This document shows, piece after piece, positions 12,801 to 26,530 of a DNA stretch of 64,000 nucleotides (position 1 is the stretch's first letter; every line of letters starts with the position of its first letter). Location: NCBI GenBank assembly GCA_032173965.1, contig JAVUNC010000025.1:14770001-14834000 (forward strand), in the 5' to 3' direction. The DNA is from Sitta carolinensis (Eukaryota > Chordata > Aves > Passeriformes > Sittidae). A model generated the notes under the pieces. The model did not search any database. It had not been told where the DNA came from and worked only from the letters and a program-made list of their open reading frames with translations. Position numbers and translations under genes: made by a program.

Positions 12801-15800
12801 CCAGTCTGGGGGGAACATGGGGAGTCAGGAAAAAATGGGTGAAAAGTGATGAGCCAGCCTAGCACTCAGAAAGGGTCAGCATTTTATTTATTCTAATCTT
12901 GGAAAGAGTGCAGTCACTGCTTCCCTCCAAACCCTTGCACTTGACACTCCTTTTGCCCATTTACACAGGATCCAGTGGTTTGAAAACACATTGTGAGGGT
13001 GTGCATCGGTCATTGTAAGAAACCAGGGGGATTCTGCATTTCCAGAAGGCTTTTACTAATAAACACAAAAGGAAATAAATGCTGTCAGTGTTGTGTCTGT
13101 TAACAACAAGAACAGCAACAAAGTAACTCAGACCAAAAAAAAATACACTAATTAACTTGTTTGGCTTAATAAGCAATTCTCCCCTGAAATTAGAGGGGCT
13201 GCAGAGTCACAGCAAATATAGGCAGAGTCTTAATTTCTCCAAGTAGCTAAAAATGCCTAATTTGAAAATATTTTTTCTTCTCTGAAATACCAAAATTATG
13301 AAGAGCAAAGTGTCACACTTCCTCAAAATCTGCATTTGAAAATAAATATCATACTTGTACAAAAAAAGACTTGAAATATCTGCAAGTCATCCAGAAGACC
13401 TAATCTGAACACAGCTTTGCCTGGGTGCTACTATATCTCAAGCAGTCTTGTCCCATCTCTTACTTAGACAAAGATCACCTCTCTGTATTTTTCTACAGAA
13501 CTTTATAAGTGATATTTGTAGTTATTCTCAAAAGCATTCAAGGCATGTGTGTACATTGCTTCATTTGGATTAAGCATTAATCCCATTAAATCAATCCCTT
13601 CTTTGTTCAAAGCATCAGGATTCAAAACCACAGGCACAGTCAGTTTTGAAATATCCTTTTCAAGTCAGACTTTTTATCTTAATCCATTTAAGTACACAGG
13701 AATGTAATGTGACCAAGTGCCCAAACCCTCTGAAACCTGACATTACTGGTCTGGCAAAAAGTATAATCACCAACGGGAAGCAATCAGAATGGTAAAACCT
13801 CTTTGATTTCTCTTTTCTCGAAAAATCAATTCACAAGCTTGTCTGTGAGCAGCTCCAGTCACTTTTTTTTTTTTGCCCCTCCTCCTCCAAGTCCCTCTTG
13901 CATTGCTAGAAAAAACCCAATGTGTGGCTCTGGCATACTGCCAGTGAAAACCAATAATGCAGTACCTGAAAACACCTCACTGCTGATTTAGGTATTTTAA
14001 AAGGGTTTATGTTTGTTTCACAGAGAATACATTTCACTATTAACCATTTCAAATCTTCATTCAAAGGTGAACGTGTAATTCCATGAGCCCCCAGAAATTG
14101 CATAAATCTGCAGGCTCTGTCTACATGCACATGACAGCAGCAGCCATGTGACAGCTCAGCCAGGAGAAGTTTGAGAGAGAGAAGATAAAGACCAGCTCAG
14201 CTAAACTGAATGTGCTGGGATGTGCCCATAGAGAAAGAATATCAACCACCACATCCTGTATCCTGTCATTCAAATCCCATATTCCTGATGAAGAATCCAT
14301 GGATGCACTCCAACACTCCAGATGCTGAGCAAGGCACAGACATAAAGCCTTTAGCTTCCACCAACGTTCAGGGAGTTTCTCTGATATTATCAGCATCTTG
14401 CAAGCCTGAGCCCTATCTGCAGACACTCAGCTGCCCAAGTCTCCCAAAATCTAACACTCAAGACCTGCACAGCACTGGCAGCTCTGAGCCCTGCTTCCTT
14501 ATTAACTTAAAAAAGCAAAAAAAAATCATATAAACCTCTTGATGAAATCAGTTTTCATTAACCAAGCTAAAAGGCCTATATTCCTTCCATAGGAAGTATC
14601 TGTGTGCTTAATGCAGTCAATGTATTCTCCATTTGAATGTTCATTTTCAAAACAGACATCAAGTTGGTTTTTTGACATAATCCTGTATGGATGCTGTTAT
14701 GTCACAATATCATCCATTAGTTGATGCTTGGGGATTTTTAAAACTCTTACTTTCCTGGTTTGAGACTAGCTTTCCTCCAGTTCTCATTAGCACATTGGAA
14801 TAACTCCGAGGGTCTGTAAAAAGCTTTATTCTCCTTCCAGGTGCATGATGGAACCAAATTTGGAAATTTAATTAACACTTTGCAAAAAGCTAACAAAAGG
14901 ACTACAGACATGCTCTAGGACTTGCAAATTGTAATCAAATTATTTCAAGTGTTTGCTTGAGAGAGTTATGTATCATCTTAAGGTTACTGATAAAAATAAT
15001 TATTAACATAATTATAAGTAAAGCATTATACTGAAGTAGTTTAAAATGTATTTGTGGATGTATAAGGAACATCTCAGTATAATTATTTGCCTTTTTCTTT
15101 CACTTGTGCAAGACACAGAGCCAGGGTAACTTGCTCCTGCCCAAAATATACCTGAAGAGCAATGCACATCTTACTAAAGACAAAATAAATACTAAAATAC
15201 ATTAATAACTCAGTATGAAAAATGTAAAGTCCCTCAGAACACGCACATAATTAATCTCTTAAAAGAGTATATGCAAGGTTCAGATTAAACTACTTAAAAA
15301 TCCAATAATTAAGCAAGGTTAGAATGCTTTCACTTGAGAGCAGGTGTTGGGACCAAGTTCTTGATTTTTGCCTTCTCCAGTAATATCTTCTTGCTGATGT
15401 AATGTCTTCCTCCCACCTGACACCTAATCTTGGAGTGGCTCCATTTTTGAGTGAACTCTTCTGGCTTAAAAGCAGTCCCATTCCCTTAATTATCAATGTT
15501 TTACTGCTGAGTTATTACTTAAAACTTTGTGCATAAAGTTCTGTAAATGCTTTACAATATACTTACTAATATAAATGTGCAGTCCTGTTTATAAACTTAA
15601 CTCTTTACACAAAAAGGAATACTACATGCCTATGCCAAGTCTCACTCTAATTTCACAAAGTTGGAGACAGAGAATGTTCTTCCTTCTGAAAGGAGCACCC
15701 CACTTCATCTTAACACTTGGATTAGTAGACGTGTTAGGACAGATTCCCAGAGCACAGGACTCTGCTGAAATAAAACCTACCCACAGTCAGAGAACATTGC

Positions 15801-16202
15801 TACTTAGCAACAAGACTGGACACCTGAGAGCCTCTGCTTGGGTGATACCAGGACCTTCTCTGCAGCACCACAGAGCAGGGTTTGTCATTCTTTTTTAATC
15901 CACCCCAAACTTAGTCTTAGGATGCTTAAAGAGAAACCCAGTCAACATCCTTTGCGACTGCGACACGTCACAAATGTAAATGACAAAGTAAAAAACCCAG
16001 AGAAATTGGTCACTAAAAAGTACTAATAGAAGAAATACAACACAAGCACATCCAGAAATGTTTGGTCTGGTTCACAGGAGGGAGGTTTTCAAAAGCAAGC
16101 CATGTTAGCCCAGCACTCTTCTAGACATCATGGCTAAAATGAAACTTTTAGAAAAACATACAAATTAGTCTAAACAATGAATTACACATATTCTATAATT
16201 CC

Positions 16203-16447
16203 TTCCAGTCCTGCATCCAGGTCATTTATGAAGATGCTGAGGAGCACAGGGCTGATGATGGAGGAGCCCCAGCAGTGACAGTCCCCAGTCTGCTGTCACC
16301 CATTCCCTGGAACCCTTGGTGCCTGAGCCAGCTGCTCACCCATCCCATGATGTGTTTATCCAGCTCTGTGCTGGACTTTTTGTCCAGGAGAATCCTGTGA
16401 GAGACAGCATCAAAAGCTTTACTGAAATCCAAAAAGATCACTATGCA
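16203..16447 (-). mobile_element. CR1-type LINE fragment, reverse transcriptase region
   Basis: On the minus strand it encodes LDFSKAFDAVSHRILLDK and SSTELDKHIMGWVSSWL, the fingers/palm part of the CR1 LINE reverse transcriptase in ORF2. Only about 240 bp remain; both LINE ends are missing. The frame breaks after GAPP, where CR1 normally has a G(V/A)PQGS motif, so about 5-6 bases are missing there. In another frame the sequence resumes as FINDLDAGLEG. It is nearly identical (about 4 mismatches) to 21108-21349, a copy of the same family on the opposite strand that shares the same deletion. It is not coding today. Confidence 0.93.
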
Positions 16448-18139
16448 CAAACCTGCTGAGTTGTTGAATGGAAAACTTTAGAAAGGATGCAAAAAGCAGG
16501 CTGCAAGGGGCTATTCTTATTTGATCTAAAGATTGGCCATGATATTTAAAGGTTCATTTGTTTAAAGACAGATAGAAAGTGCTGCCAAAATCCTGACCTA
16601 TTGATTAACACAAGGGGTGTCATCTGCTAGATGTACATGAAGCCTGACAAACTGAAGGCTGAGCTGGTGCACATATTTTTTTTAAAACATTTTAAATAAA
16701 AGGCTAAGCTGTAAAAGAGTTTATTGCATTTTCCATTTAGTCTCTTCAGGTTGCCAATAGGTATAAAATGGGTGTACCTATTAAATAAATAAATTTTTAA
16801 ATCCCATTCTAATTGCAGTATCAATTTTTCTTATTTTACCTTCCAGCAATTAATATTTTTCTTTCATACTTTAACGATCATCTTGAAAGAGTTTTCAGCA
16901 AGCATTACAGACCAACTCTTTGTAAAGGTACTGCTGGCCTGAATGAATAACATCTATCCTCTTTACACAGTGGAACAGGCTCATTTTTCTAAATTATAAC
17001 ATTGTATTATTACAACATTTAACAATTCCAAAGAGATTTAACTCTAAGTATCCATCTGCAAATATTCAACTATTCCTACAGTAGTTCCAGAAAACTCTCT
17101 AATCTAATTCAAGCACCTTGACAAAAATTTCAATACGTAAAACAAGAAAAGAACTTCCAAAATATAAAAGCTTCTAAAAACCTTCCAAAAGATCAAGTTT
17201 CTGTGAGAGACTCCAGCTTTATCTTTGGAATGTTGGAGGGTACATCACAGCCTCCCCTCAACACCACCAAAAGTGCTACACAGTAGATATTTTAGCAATA
17301 AAGTTGAAATACAAAAAGTTGGCATCACATAATTGATCTTGGAAACTGCTTTTTACTCTACATTTTGTATTGCTATAAAATATAGATAAAAGATGCCTCT
17401 TTATACAAAGTTGAACTTTGACTGACATTTAAAATAAAAAAAAAACCTATTTAATTCTTTTGTGGGGAATAGAAAGCCTACCTTCCAAATAATTAAGCAC
17501 TGAAAGTAAAGCACTGACTCCATCAAACTGTCAGAAAAAAAGTTAGAAACTCCAATTTATTTAAAACACTATCAAGAAAGAGAATTATTTTCTTTTTTTC
17601 TGTCAGCTCTTTTTTTTTTCAGCTGTATAAATGAACAGAAGGAAAGACAATTTTTCAGAGATGCTGCAATTGTACAGTGATGGATGTAATGATATCTCTA
17701 TGTCAGTAAAGTACAGCCTAGGAAAAGCAGCATAATTTGAGATATTTAAAAAAATACGCTGCTGAAGTGAAGGAGGTTTGAAGTGATAATTAAATAGTGT
17801 TATATACACTTGTACATTACAGACAAGGACACATTGTGCAACCCTTATTTGCACTGGTGAACACTTACAGGAGCAGTCCCATTGACGTCAGCAAGACTAC
17901 TTATGTGGGTAAGAGCTCACTAACATGTGAAGGGTTGTGCAACAAAGCCCCAAACTCGTCTCATTCCACACATTGTTTCAAGCTTTGGTCCTCAACCACT
18001 ATTTTTTTTCCTCTAATAATGTTAATAATATTGTTTCACTAATATGACCACTATTTTACTAATATTCCCACTCGGAAAAATATGTGAGAGAGTACAACTT
18101 GTTTAGAGGTATCTGCCATACTCCAGATTTTCAGCTAGA

Positions 18140-18760
18140 CACCAAAGCAGAGGCACACAGGGATTGCAGGATCACTGAGGATGGCAGGCTCCTCTGGAGA
18201 CTGCCACCAAAGCCACCCTCTGCTCAAGCTGCAGTGGGCTGCTCAGGGTCCTGGGCATCTCCAAGGATGGGAAGGGACTCCACACCCTCTCTGTGCAGTC
18301 TGTGCCAGCGTTCAGGGGATTTTCTGTGTTCAGTAGAATCCCCTGTGTTTCAGTCTGCACCCAATGCATTTTGTCCTCTTGCTGGGAACAGCCAAGAAGA
18401 ACCTGAGGCAGCTCCATCCGTTTTATTCCTCCCTCCATAAGATACTTATACAAACAGATAAGATCCTCCCTGAGGCTCTCTTTTGTTCAGGCTGAATAGT
18501 CCAGTCCCAATCATCTTTATGGCCCTTTGCTGGACTCACTCTACAATGTCCACATGTCCCTTGCACTGGGGAGCACAAAACTGAGCCCAGAGCTCAGGAT
18601 GTGCCTCACCAGGGCTGGGAAGATGGGCAGGCTCACCACTGGCAATGCTCTTACTGATGCTGGGATGCTGCTGGCCTTCTTTGCTTTGAGGGCACACAGC
18701 TTCAATAGATTTACAGGAAGAGATGCTACAGGGATTTCTACTTCCTGGCAGGTGAAATAA
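18140..18760 (-). mobile_element. CR1 LINE 3' portion (ORF2 C-terminus and 3' UTR)
   Basis: The + strand carries the well-known antisense CR1 phrases: a segment around 18460-18540 (CCTCCCTGAGGCTCTCTTTT, CAGGCTGAATAGTCC, ATCATCTTTATGGCCC, TTTGCTGGACTC) and 18560-18620 (CTGGGGAGCACAAAACTGAG, CTCACCAGGGCTGGG). These correspond on the minus strand to the LVRPHLEYC..FWAPQ...VQRRA...LFSLEKRR part of CR1 ORF2, followed towards 18140 by 3' UTR. All frames are broken by stops and indels, and it looks older than the copy at 20995-22235. Short ORFs within it are remnants, not genes. Confidence 0.88.
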
Positions 18761-20994
18761 ATGAAAATACCTTCTACTGACTTGGATGTTGGCACTGCAG
18801 AATAAAAAACAACATATGGCGTTGGCTGCTTTTCCAAAGGCTTTCACTGCTGTGGCAATGCTCTATGCATGCAATCTCATCTGGCAAAACATCTTCCATC
18901 AATACTATTTTAGACAAGAATTCAAACAATCTATTTGTTACTATTTTAAGAATTTCTTTTTGGCAACCACAGTAGAACAAAGACGCAGTGTTGCAGTCAT
19001 GCCCCTAGTTTTTATTATAAAGCTTAAGCAAATGCCAAGAATTCAAGGCTGGTTTCAAAAATTAAAAATGAGCAGCTGCATCTTTTCCCTGTCCTCCTCC
19101 CCTCCATCATCTCCCCACCCTTTTTTGTTTGTTTTGGAGACAGTGTAGCTCACAAACACGTGTTCACCTCCAAAAAGCATCCTTAGAAGAGAAAGGATGG
19201 GGAGAGGGGGGGGAGAAGAGTTGGAAAGAGCAGAAGTGAAAGGAAAACAGAAGAGATGAAAACTGAAGGCTTGTATTTGTACAGGACTCAGGAAACATGT
19301 TGGTAAAAAACTCCCACATTCACAGGATGCATATCCTGCACTGTGCCTTTGCTATAAGAATTTATACAAACTTTCCACAGGCAAAGATGATGAAATACTC
19401 AATGAGGAAAAAAATTCTAGTAGAATCTCTTCTATTAATTGCTTTGTAATAACCTGGTTTATCTAAAGCCTATTTGAACTTGGCCACGACTACATTCAGA
19501 AAAACACTTTAAAATTATAAATATGTCTATATAAGACAGACACTCTAACACATTGAGGCACATTTCCACAAGGCTGGTCATAAATTCTCACTTTAACATG
19601 TTACAGTACTGATGGCTGAAATTCTGATTTCAGTCCAGCTTGCTGACCAACCCAATAATTCTCATGAATGGGTCTCATGATAGGTCCCTTACAATATCAT
19701 ACAATCAATGAAAAAAAAAAACCAAAATCTAAAGGCATACATAAAAAATCATGTTGATTACACATAAACAGACAGATCCACTGCCAAAACTAGCCAGTTA
19801 AGAGCTGTGTCATAAAATATCCAAGAGAAGAAGAACACAAAAGGACTTCAAAAATTTTAAATTGGACGAAATAAAGAGATTTAATAAATAGGTAGTTATC
19901 AATGTTTTTAAAGTCCTTCAGATTCCCTCTGGGAAAGCCTCCAAGACTGAAACTTCTGTAGGTTGGAGAATATAAATTTTAATACTATCCAATTTAACTG
20001 ACAGTGACATGAAAGATCTGGAGAAAATCCAGTGCATCCAAGATAACTAAAAAATGACTCCATGTTGTACTGCAAGAAAAATGGCAGCAGGAGGTCTCTC
20101 AAGGATAAGGTATCAATGACAAAAAGCACTCATAAATACCAGTACATTACTCTTTCTCCTTTACTATCACTGTCACATTATTTTACAGACTAATGGCTTA
20201 GTAATTTTGTGAACAGCAGTTCTGAGGACTCAGTAGTGCTGGTGCTGTTCACATTACTATACTATGTACCTGAGAGTGAAACTCATCCAAGTGCCTGGCA
20301 CATCTTTCCAGAAAACAAGCAATCCTGCAATGATTCTGTTTAAGTGACTGTGACACACACACTCTAATTTTATCTGAGTTGCTCTCACAGATGTCATAAC
20401 CATGAGAAAGTATCCCAATGCTTTTCACAAACATAGGGCAACAAGTCAAATGTGCAGAGAATATATCCTCACAAAAAGCTGTCAGGTGCCTTAATAAGAC
20501 TTTTAAATGAGTTGTAGTCCTGTAGAAGTCACAGCAGCACCCCTTTCTATGACAGTTGCCCAATATGCTTCAGTTATTTTGTAAATCCTACCACTTAGTG
20601 GAAAGAAAGGATTTGCATATTTGGCAATTCAAACCAAGTTCAAATAAATTGTTATAATAACATCGTGGCTTTCAAGCGATACAAGGAAGATTGTCAGTTT
20701 AAATGAACATAAATTAAGAGTGTCCAAAACTTTTCTGTTTGATGTGCAGGCAGCACAAAACAACAACTAGAGGCTCTAGGCAACGATTGTCCCACCACTG
20801 CTTCCTTGTAATCCACATGCTGCATTCCTTCAGCCCATGAAGTTTGAGCCTGCCTGCTTGTAATTGTAACCTCACACCATCTTTTGAACTGAAACCTCTT
20901 GTCACTACTTTTTCTTTTAAAGTACTTTCTTCAATAATTAAGAAGAACATGTTTTTCCAGCCTCTAGGAAAAAAAAAAAAAATAAATCAGCCAG

Positions 20995-22235
20995 GATAGA
21001 ACTGCACATCTCAGCATGGCTTCATGAGCAGAAAGTCTTCCTCAGCAAACCAAATTTCCTTTTATGACAAGATTGACCACATAGGTGATCAGGGGAAGCC
21101 AGTTGATGTAATCCTTTTGGATTTCAGTAAAGCTTTTGATGCTGTCTCTCACAGGATCCTCCTGGACAAAATGTCCAGCACAGAGCTGGATAAACACATC
21201 ATGGGATGGGTGAGCAGCTGGCTCAGGCACCAAGGGTTCCAGGGAATGGGTGACAGCAGACTGGGGACTGTCACTGCTGGGGCCCCTCCATCATCAGCCC
21301 TGTGCTCCTCAGCATCTTCATAAATGACCTGGATGCAGGACTGGAAGGGATACAGAGCAAGTTCAGAGGATACAAACCTGGGAGGAGCTGTTGAGTCCCT
21401 GGAGGGCAGGGGGGCCCTGCAGAGAGACAGGGACAAACCAGAGGGCTGGGCAATCCCCAGCTGTATGAACTTCAACAGGGAAAGGCTTGGATTCTGTACC
21501 TGGGGGGCCAAGCCTGGATCTACACACAGGCTGGGAATGAGATGCTGGGGGGCAGTGCCACAGAAAGGGACCTGGGGATCCTGGTCAAGGGCAAACTGAA
21601 CCTGATCCAGCAGTGCCCTGGCAGCCAGGGGAGCAGCCCTGTGCTGGGGGCATCAGGCACAGCATGGCCAGCTGGGCGAGGCAGGGGATTGTCCTGCTCT
21701 GCTCTGCACTGGGGCAGTTCACCCCCAGTGCTGGGGCAGCTCGGGGTGACACAGTGTAAAACAGACAGTAAACTGCTAGAGAGTGTCCAGAGGAGGACAG
21801 CAAGGATGGTGAAGATCCTTGAGGAGCAGTCGTATGAGGAGTGGCTGAAGTCACTTGTTCTGTTCAGCCTGGAGAAGAGGAGGCTGAGGGGAGACCTCAC
21901 TGCAGTTACAATTCCTTGTGAGGGGAAGAGGGGCAGGCACTGATCTCTGCTCTGTGTGACAGTGACAGCACTCCAGGGAATGGCCTGAAGCTGTGCCAGG
22001 GAGGTTTAGGTTGGATATCAGCAAAAGGTTCTTCACTCAGAGGGTGTTTGGTCATGGATCAGGCTCGCCAGGGAAATGGTCACAGCACCAAACCTGAGAG
22101 AGCTCAAGAAACATTTGGACAAGACTCTGGGATCCATACTCTAACTTCTGGGGATGGTCCTGTGAAGGGCCAGGAATTGGACTTGATAATCCCTGGGAGT
22201 CCCTTCCAACTCATTGGATTCTGTGACTCTGATCC
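20995..22235 (+). mobile_element. CR1-type LINE, 5'-truncated, broken ORF2 and 3' UTR
   Basis: Translation begins QHGFMSRKSSSANQISFYDK, the CR1 reverse transcriptase region normally reading QHGF..GKSCLTN. It runs through LLDFSKAFDAVSHRILLDK and WVSSWLRHQGFQGMGDS. A small deletion after GAPP shifts frame; FINDLDAGLEG follows in another frame. The place of the catalytic FADD box reads KFRGYKPG, so the metal-binding aspartates are gone. Further on come LGGSATERDLGILVKGKL, LLESVQRRTARMVKILEEQSYEEW and LFSLEKRRLRGDL in restored frames, then a CR1-like 3' UTR (GGTTTAGGTTGGATATCAGC, TTCTTCACTCAGAGGGTG). It ends near ATTCTGTGACTCTG, a worn version of the CR1 terminal octamer pair. The upstream half of ORF2 and all of ORF1 are absent, as is usual for 5'-truncated insertions. 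It is not an active element. Confidence 0.95.
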
Positions 22236-22879
22236 ATCTGCTGCAACTTAGCCTAAGCTCACCATGGAACATTGGCCATCTGAAAACATCAACCCCTTTA
22301 CTAAACTGCTGATTATTTTGAACAGTTGCATTATAAGCAGTAGTGGCCTATCTACCATTTTCACCAAGAACATAATCAAAACAGACCTGTTCTCTCCAAA
22401 GCTTGTGTTTTACATTTACAGTCATCATTATGTGTTAATATGGAAACAACAATGCACCACAAATGTGCACCACAGTGTCCCTTATGTCAGGCTTCCTCAA
22501 TACACCTTTATTCAAACCTAAATCATTTTCTGTCCAGACTTCTGTAATTCCCCATATGCCATATTAAATACAGAGATTTTTCACAAAACTTGAACACTGT
22601 GGCTATATTTTGTTGCCACACTATTTAAGCTTTTTATCACCTCTCTTCTCCCTCCTCTGCCACCTCCAGCACAGACTTCCTACAGCCACTGTCAGCATAA
22701 CAATTTCAAAATTACATGTTGGTTTTCAGACTTCCCATCATCAAACTCTCTTATATTCAGAAACTCAAATACTCACCTAATCTCATTGCCTAATCACTCC
22801 TTCTGTATTGGCTCCTTGTTGTATTCATCTTGCATTTTTCTACAGCTGGGGACAGATACTGACCTTTCAGTTGTCTTTA

Positions 22880-25800
22880 GTCTACATACAGATAAGGAAT
22901 ATTTGTCTCTTCTGGAAACAAAAGGTTTCTATCTGAAGTAACATTAAAGCAAATAATGTGCAAATTCTTGCCCTCTCCTAGATTATAGGTGCATTCTAAT
23001 GGATTTTGGAAGACACTTTCTAAAGAGTAGAAAGTAAAAGCAAACAAAACTGCTTAATTACATGAATTTAAACTCATACCAAATTATGTTTTGGGAGAAA
23101 TAAAAGAGCTGTGAAAGAGAGCTTTAAGCTATTGTTCTCTGTGAAAGAAAAAGCAGGAGGAGATTTCTAAAAATCTCATAAATCTTGCATTTTCCTAATT
23201 GCTGCCAAGATTCAGGAGAAAGACTAAAAGGCTTAAATTCGAGTCACTCAAGAATTGTCTGTTATTTTTTAAAATTAGCATAAACAAAGTAAAGCATAAT
23301 TTTCACCATTACAAAGCTTCTGGATTTCAGTCCTTATATTTATACATTCAAATTTACATGACAGAGGTTATTAAAAAAGAAAAGGACCCAATTACACAGT
23401 AAGAAAGCACAGAAACGCAGAACATGATAGAACCTTTAAGTTTCTTTGTGTGATCTGAAACAAGATCAAGTATTTTTAAGTGTACCCCCTCTCAGATATC
23501 ATTTGAAAGCTGCTCCTAAAAGTCTCTGGTCTCCAGCTTATATTGGTTACCTGTCAAAGTATTTCTTATTATTTAGTAAGTGTTTCCCTAAGGTTTTCTC
23601 TTGTGGTACCTCGTACAGAAAACAACTGTCTTGCTTCATGTACCAAGTTCTCTCAATTGATGCTTCTTCTACATTGCTCTCTTCAAGCCATCTTCTCTGT
23701 TTCAGATGGATCAACATTTACATTGTTTTCTCAGTCTCCTACAAGTCTGTTGCTTTCCTCTGGATTCTAACTCATTGGTACCACAGACTTGTCTCTCAAC
23801 ACATGTGTTATTTTGGCTGCAGCCTCACCAGTGGTGAAGAGAGGGAAATTGCTTTCCCACGTTCCAACTGGAATATTTCTGTTATTAAGGCTTGTGCCAT
23901 GCTTTGACTAACTCATTTTGGTACCCACTAGTATCCCCATATCCAATTCTGCATTACTTGTATCTCCCTATTTCTGATTTGACATTGACATATGTTGTGC
24001 TCAGCATTATTTATCACTCTTTACTTGGTTCATTAGAGGTAACTACTCCAGTTTTATCAAGATTTTTGATTCATATACTCTCTTTGAAGCTTCTCTCTTT
24101 CTTGGTGGCAAAAATCCACTGATTTTTGTACACATACAGTCATGTTTAACACCATCTTCCATGAAAGATGTGAGATAAATGAAGCACAAGAAGGGGTTCA
24201 TATGTGTCATAAAGTTCAAGAGAAAATTATTCTTTGAGTAACATGGTTCACTTTGCATGTCAGCATTATTTCAGTGAGAGCTCCCTGTTTTACCTGTGCT
24301 AATGCACAGAACAGCATTAATGCTGAGATAGAGTTCTATATCTCACTACAACAGCTCCCAAAGCAAGAAGCAGAAATGCCTGAAATAGCACCAGAGAAGG
24401 ACAGAGGAGATAAATAAAAGCAGAAATATTCAGATTCTTATCAGAAACCAATACCACACGTAAGTCACAGTAATGATGGACACCTGTTATTGGCATTCCT
24501 CCTGTATCTCCAAGAGATGAGAACGGGGGAGAGGCTCTCAGAAGCACAGAGGAAGCACACGAGGGTATGGAGGGCAAATGCACATCCCATTCCCCAGCAG
24601 GGTTTGCACACTGCAGGCTCAGTGCCTGGCAGAAGGCAGTTCTGTGTGCCCAGGCACGGGTGTGAGCACTCCTGCTGGGGCTGGGGAACACCCAGCAGCA
24701 GGCACCCAAAGCCCCCACTGACTGGGAGGGAGAGGGCAGCCCCAGGAACTACAGCCTTGAACAAAGACTTCAGAAAGAATCTCACCCAATACTGCTGCTT
24801 AAGCTGCCACTAACTTCCCCAAGTGTTCCTACTCACAACCTGTAGCACAGCTGGGTCAAGTGTTCAGTCCTAGCTGAGCATCTCAGTCATTAGATCAGCC
24901 TTAAGTGAACATTTCAGCTTCATTTACCACTTCCCTGGGGCTCAAATAGCCAGGCTTTCTGTAAGGAACATCTTGGGGGCTGTTTCACACAAGCTGTAAC
25001 TCTTTTTACATCTCACCATTTCTGATTATTTTATTAAGTGGTACATTTTTTTCAGTTACTCTGCATTACGTAACCTTCCTCCTCCTCCTCTCACCTCATG
25101 TTGCATGTCCTGCATGCAACATGATTTTGAAACATCTAGGATGTCACAAAAATATTGCTAGACAACTCTTCACACAAAAACCTGTCTTTTAAAATAAGAA
25201 ACTGAGTTATTGTAAAAGGGGGTTTGATCGGGAAGAGTCAAGATCTGTTTTAAAGTTAATTTTACTCAGAAGAAAATTATTTCTTTAACTAATATAAGCA
25301 GTACAAAAACCACTGTAGCAAAAGCAAAAGAAGCATACACAGCCTGGTGCTTTCCTTAAAGACAGTGAGATCATGCTGCTGACTATAATGAAATCCATTT
25401 CAGCCTCCAAATTGCTAAAGGACAAAAATTATACAATTACTCACATTAAAGCACAATTACATTTTCATGTTATTATTAAAATGATGCTAACTGATAAAAT
25501 GAGAATTTAAGCTATTTTGTATTTTATAAACATTAACATTTCATGAGTATAAACTATTTAGAGTCACATTACATAGGAAATTAATACAATGTATGATAGC
25601 TTCCACTAGGATTTGTGAAGTGTTTTTGACTTCAAAATAATAATTGCAATTATTTCTAAAATTATCTGGAGAAAATTATTCTTGAATCCCTAGGGTGAAA
25701 CACCATCCTGCTAAAGTCAGCTGATGAAATTTGGCCTTTATTAATTACAACACCTATCTGTAGTTTCTCTTGCAAAGTATAAAGACAGATTTTTCAGACA

Positions 25801-26330
25801 GAATGTAACAATTTTGAAACTATACAGGTAGGTGTACAATAACTGGATCTTTTTTTATTGTATTTTTGTTGTTAATGGGTAGTTGAACACTAGTTTTTAA
25901 TTCATGTTTCACAATATATTCTCTTTAAAAGCATTCTAGAGTGAATATGGTCTCTAGAAGCCACCAGCAGAGAATTATGGGATGCATCTCTTTTCTTTTC
26001 CATGAAGATTCACAAAGCACTTTTTGTAGATTTTATCTTGAGAATTAAGTATACAATAACCAGAGTAAGAAGGGGAAGAGAGCCAAGGGAAACCCTCCCA
26101 TACAATCAGAAAACAAAGCCCACTATCACATGGTTGAAAAGCACAGTGCATTAACGAAATTCACTGCATCATTTGTTTCCAGTAATAACTCCCTGAAACG
26201 TCAGAGTTGCACTTAATTTAAACCACACTCTGTCCATTCTGACTTCTTATGCAGTCAAAAAGTACATAAGGGATCACTCCAGGAGGATTTAGGTATCTCC
26301 TAAAACAACCACCTACTTGAGAAGCAGCAC
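22880..26330. other. Unclassified intron stretch
   Basis: There is no recognisable gene. A 153-codon ORF at 23446-23907 (+) has leucine- and serine-rich composition without domain signatures and looks incidental. A GC-richer patch at 24480-24740 is unique to my eye. The sequence at 25440-25760 is strongly AT-rich with several TAAT/ATTA words and could hold a conserved element, but nothing decides this. Confidence 0.5.
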
Positions 26331-26335
26331 AGTGC

Positions 26336-26530
26336 TGTAGAAGGGTTTGGGTTGGGAGGGATTTAAAGATCATTGAGTTCCAGGTCCCCAGCCATGGGCA
26401 GGGACACCTTGGACCAGGCCAGCTTGCTCAAAGCCACCCAGCCTGGCCCTGAGCACTTGATGCTGTTCACCCAGCCCAACTCAGAGCCACCCAGGCACAA
26501 ACCCTGCAAGCTCTTCCTGACTGGAAATCC
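26336..26530 (-). mobile_element. CR1 LINE 3'-end fragment
   Basis: The + strand reads GGGTTTGGGTTGGGAGGGAT, then AAAGATCATTGAGTTCCAGG, CCATGGGCAGGGACACCTTG, GACCAGGCCAGCTTGCTCAA and AGCCACCCAGCCTGGCCCTG. These are the familiar antisense CR1 3' UTR phrases (GGAAGGGACCTCAAAGATCA, then CATGGGCAGGGACACC). The insertion is therefore on the minus strand, about 195 bp and heavily 5'-truncated. Small ORFs on both strands here are repeat shadows. Confidence 0.88.

Noticed and set aside
18084..18847. Cluster of 77-118 codon ORFs
   Set aside because: They overlap an old antisense CR1 copy and its flank; no independent gene signature.
21024..22251. Several ORFs up to 133 codons on both strands
   Set aside because: All are pieces or antisense shadows of the broken CR1 element, annotated as one mobile element.
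23446..23907. 153-codon + strand ORF
   Set aside because: No recognisable domain, no splice context, and overlapping frames are also open; probably incidental.
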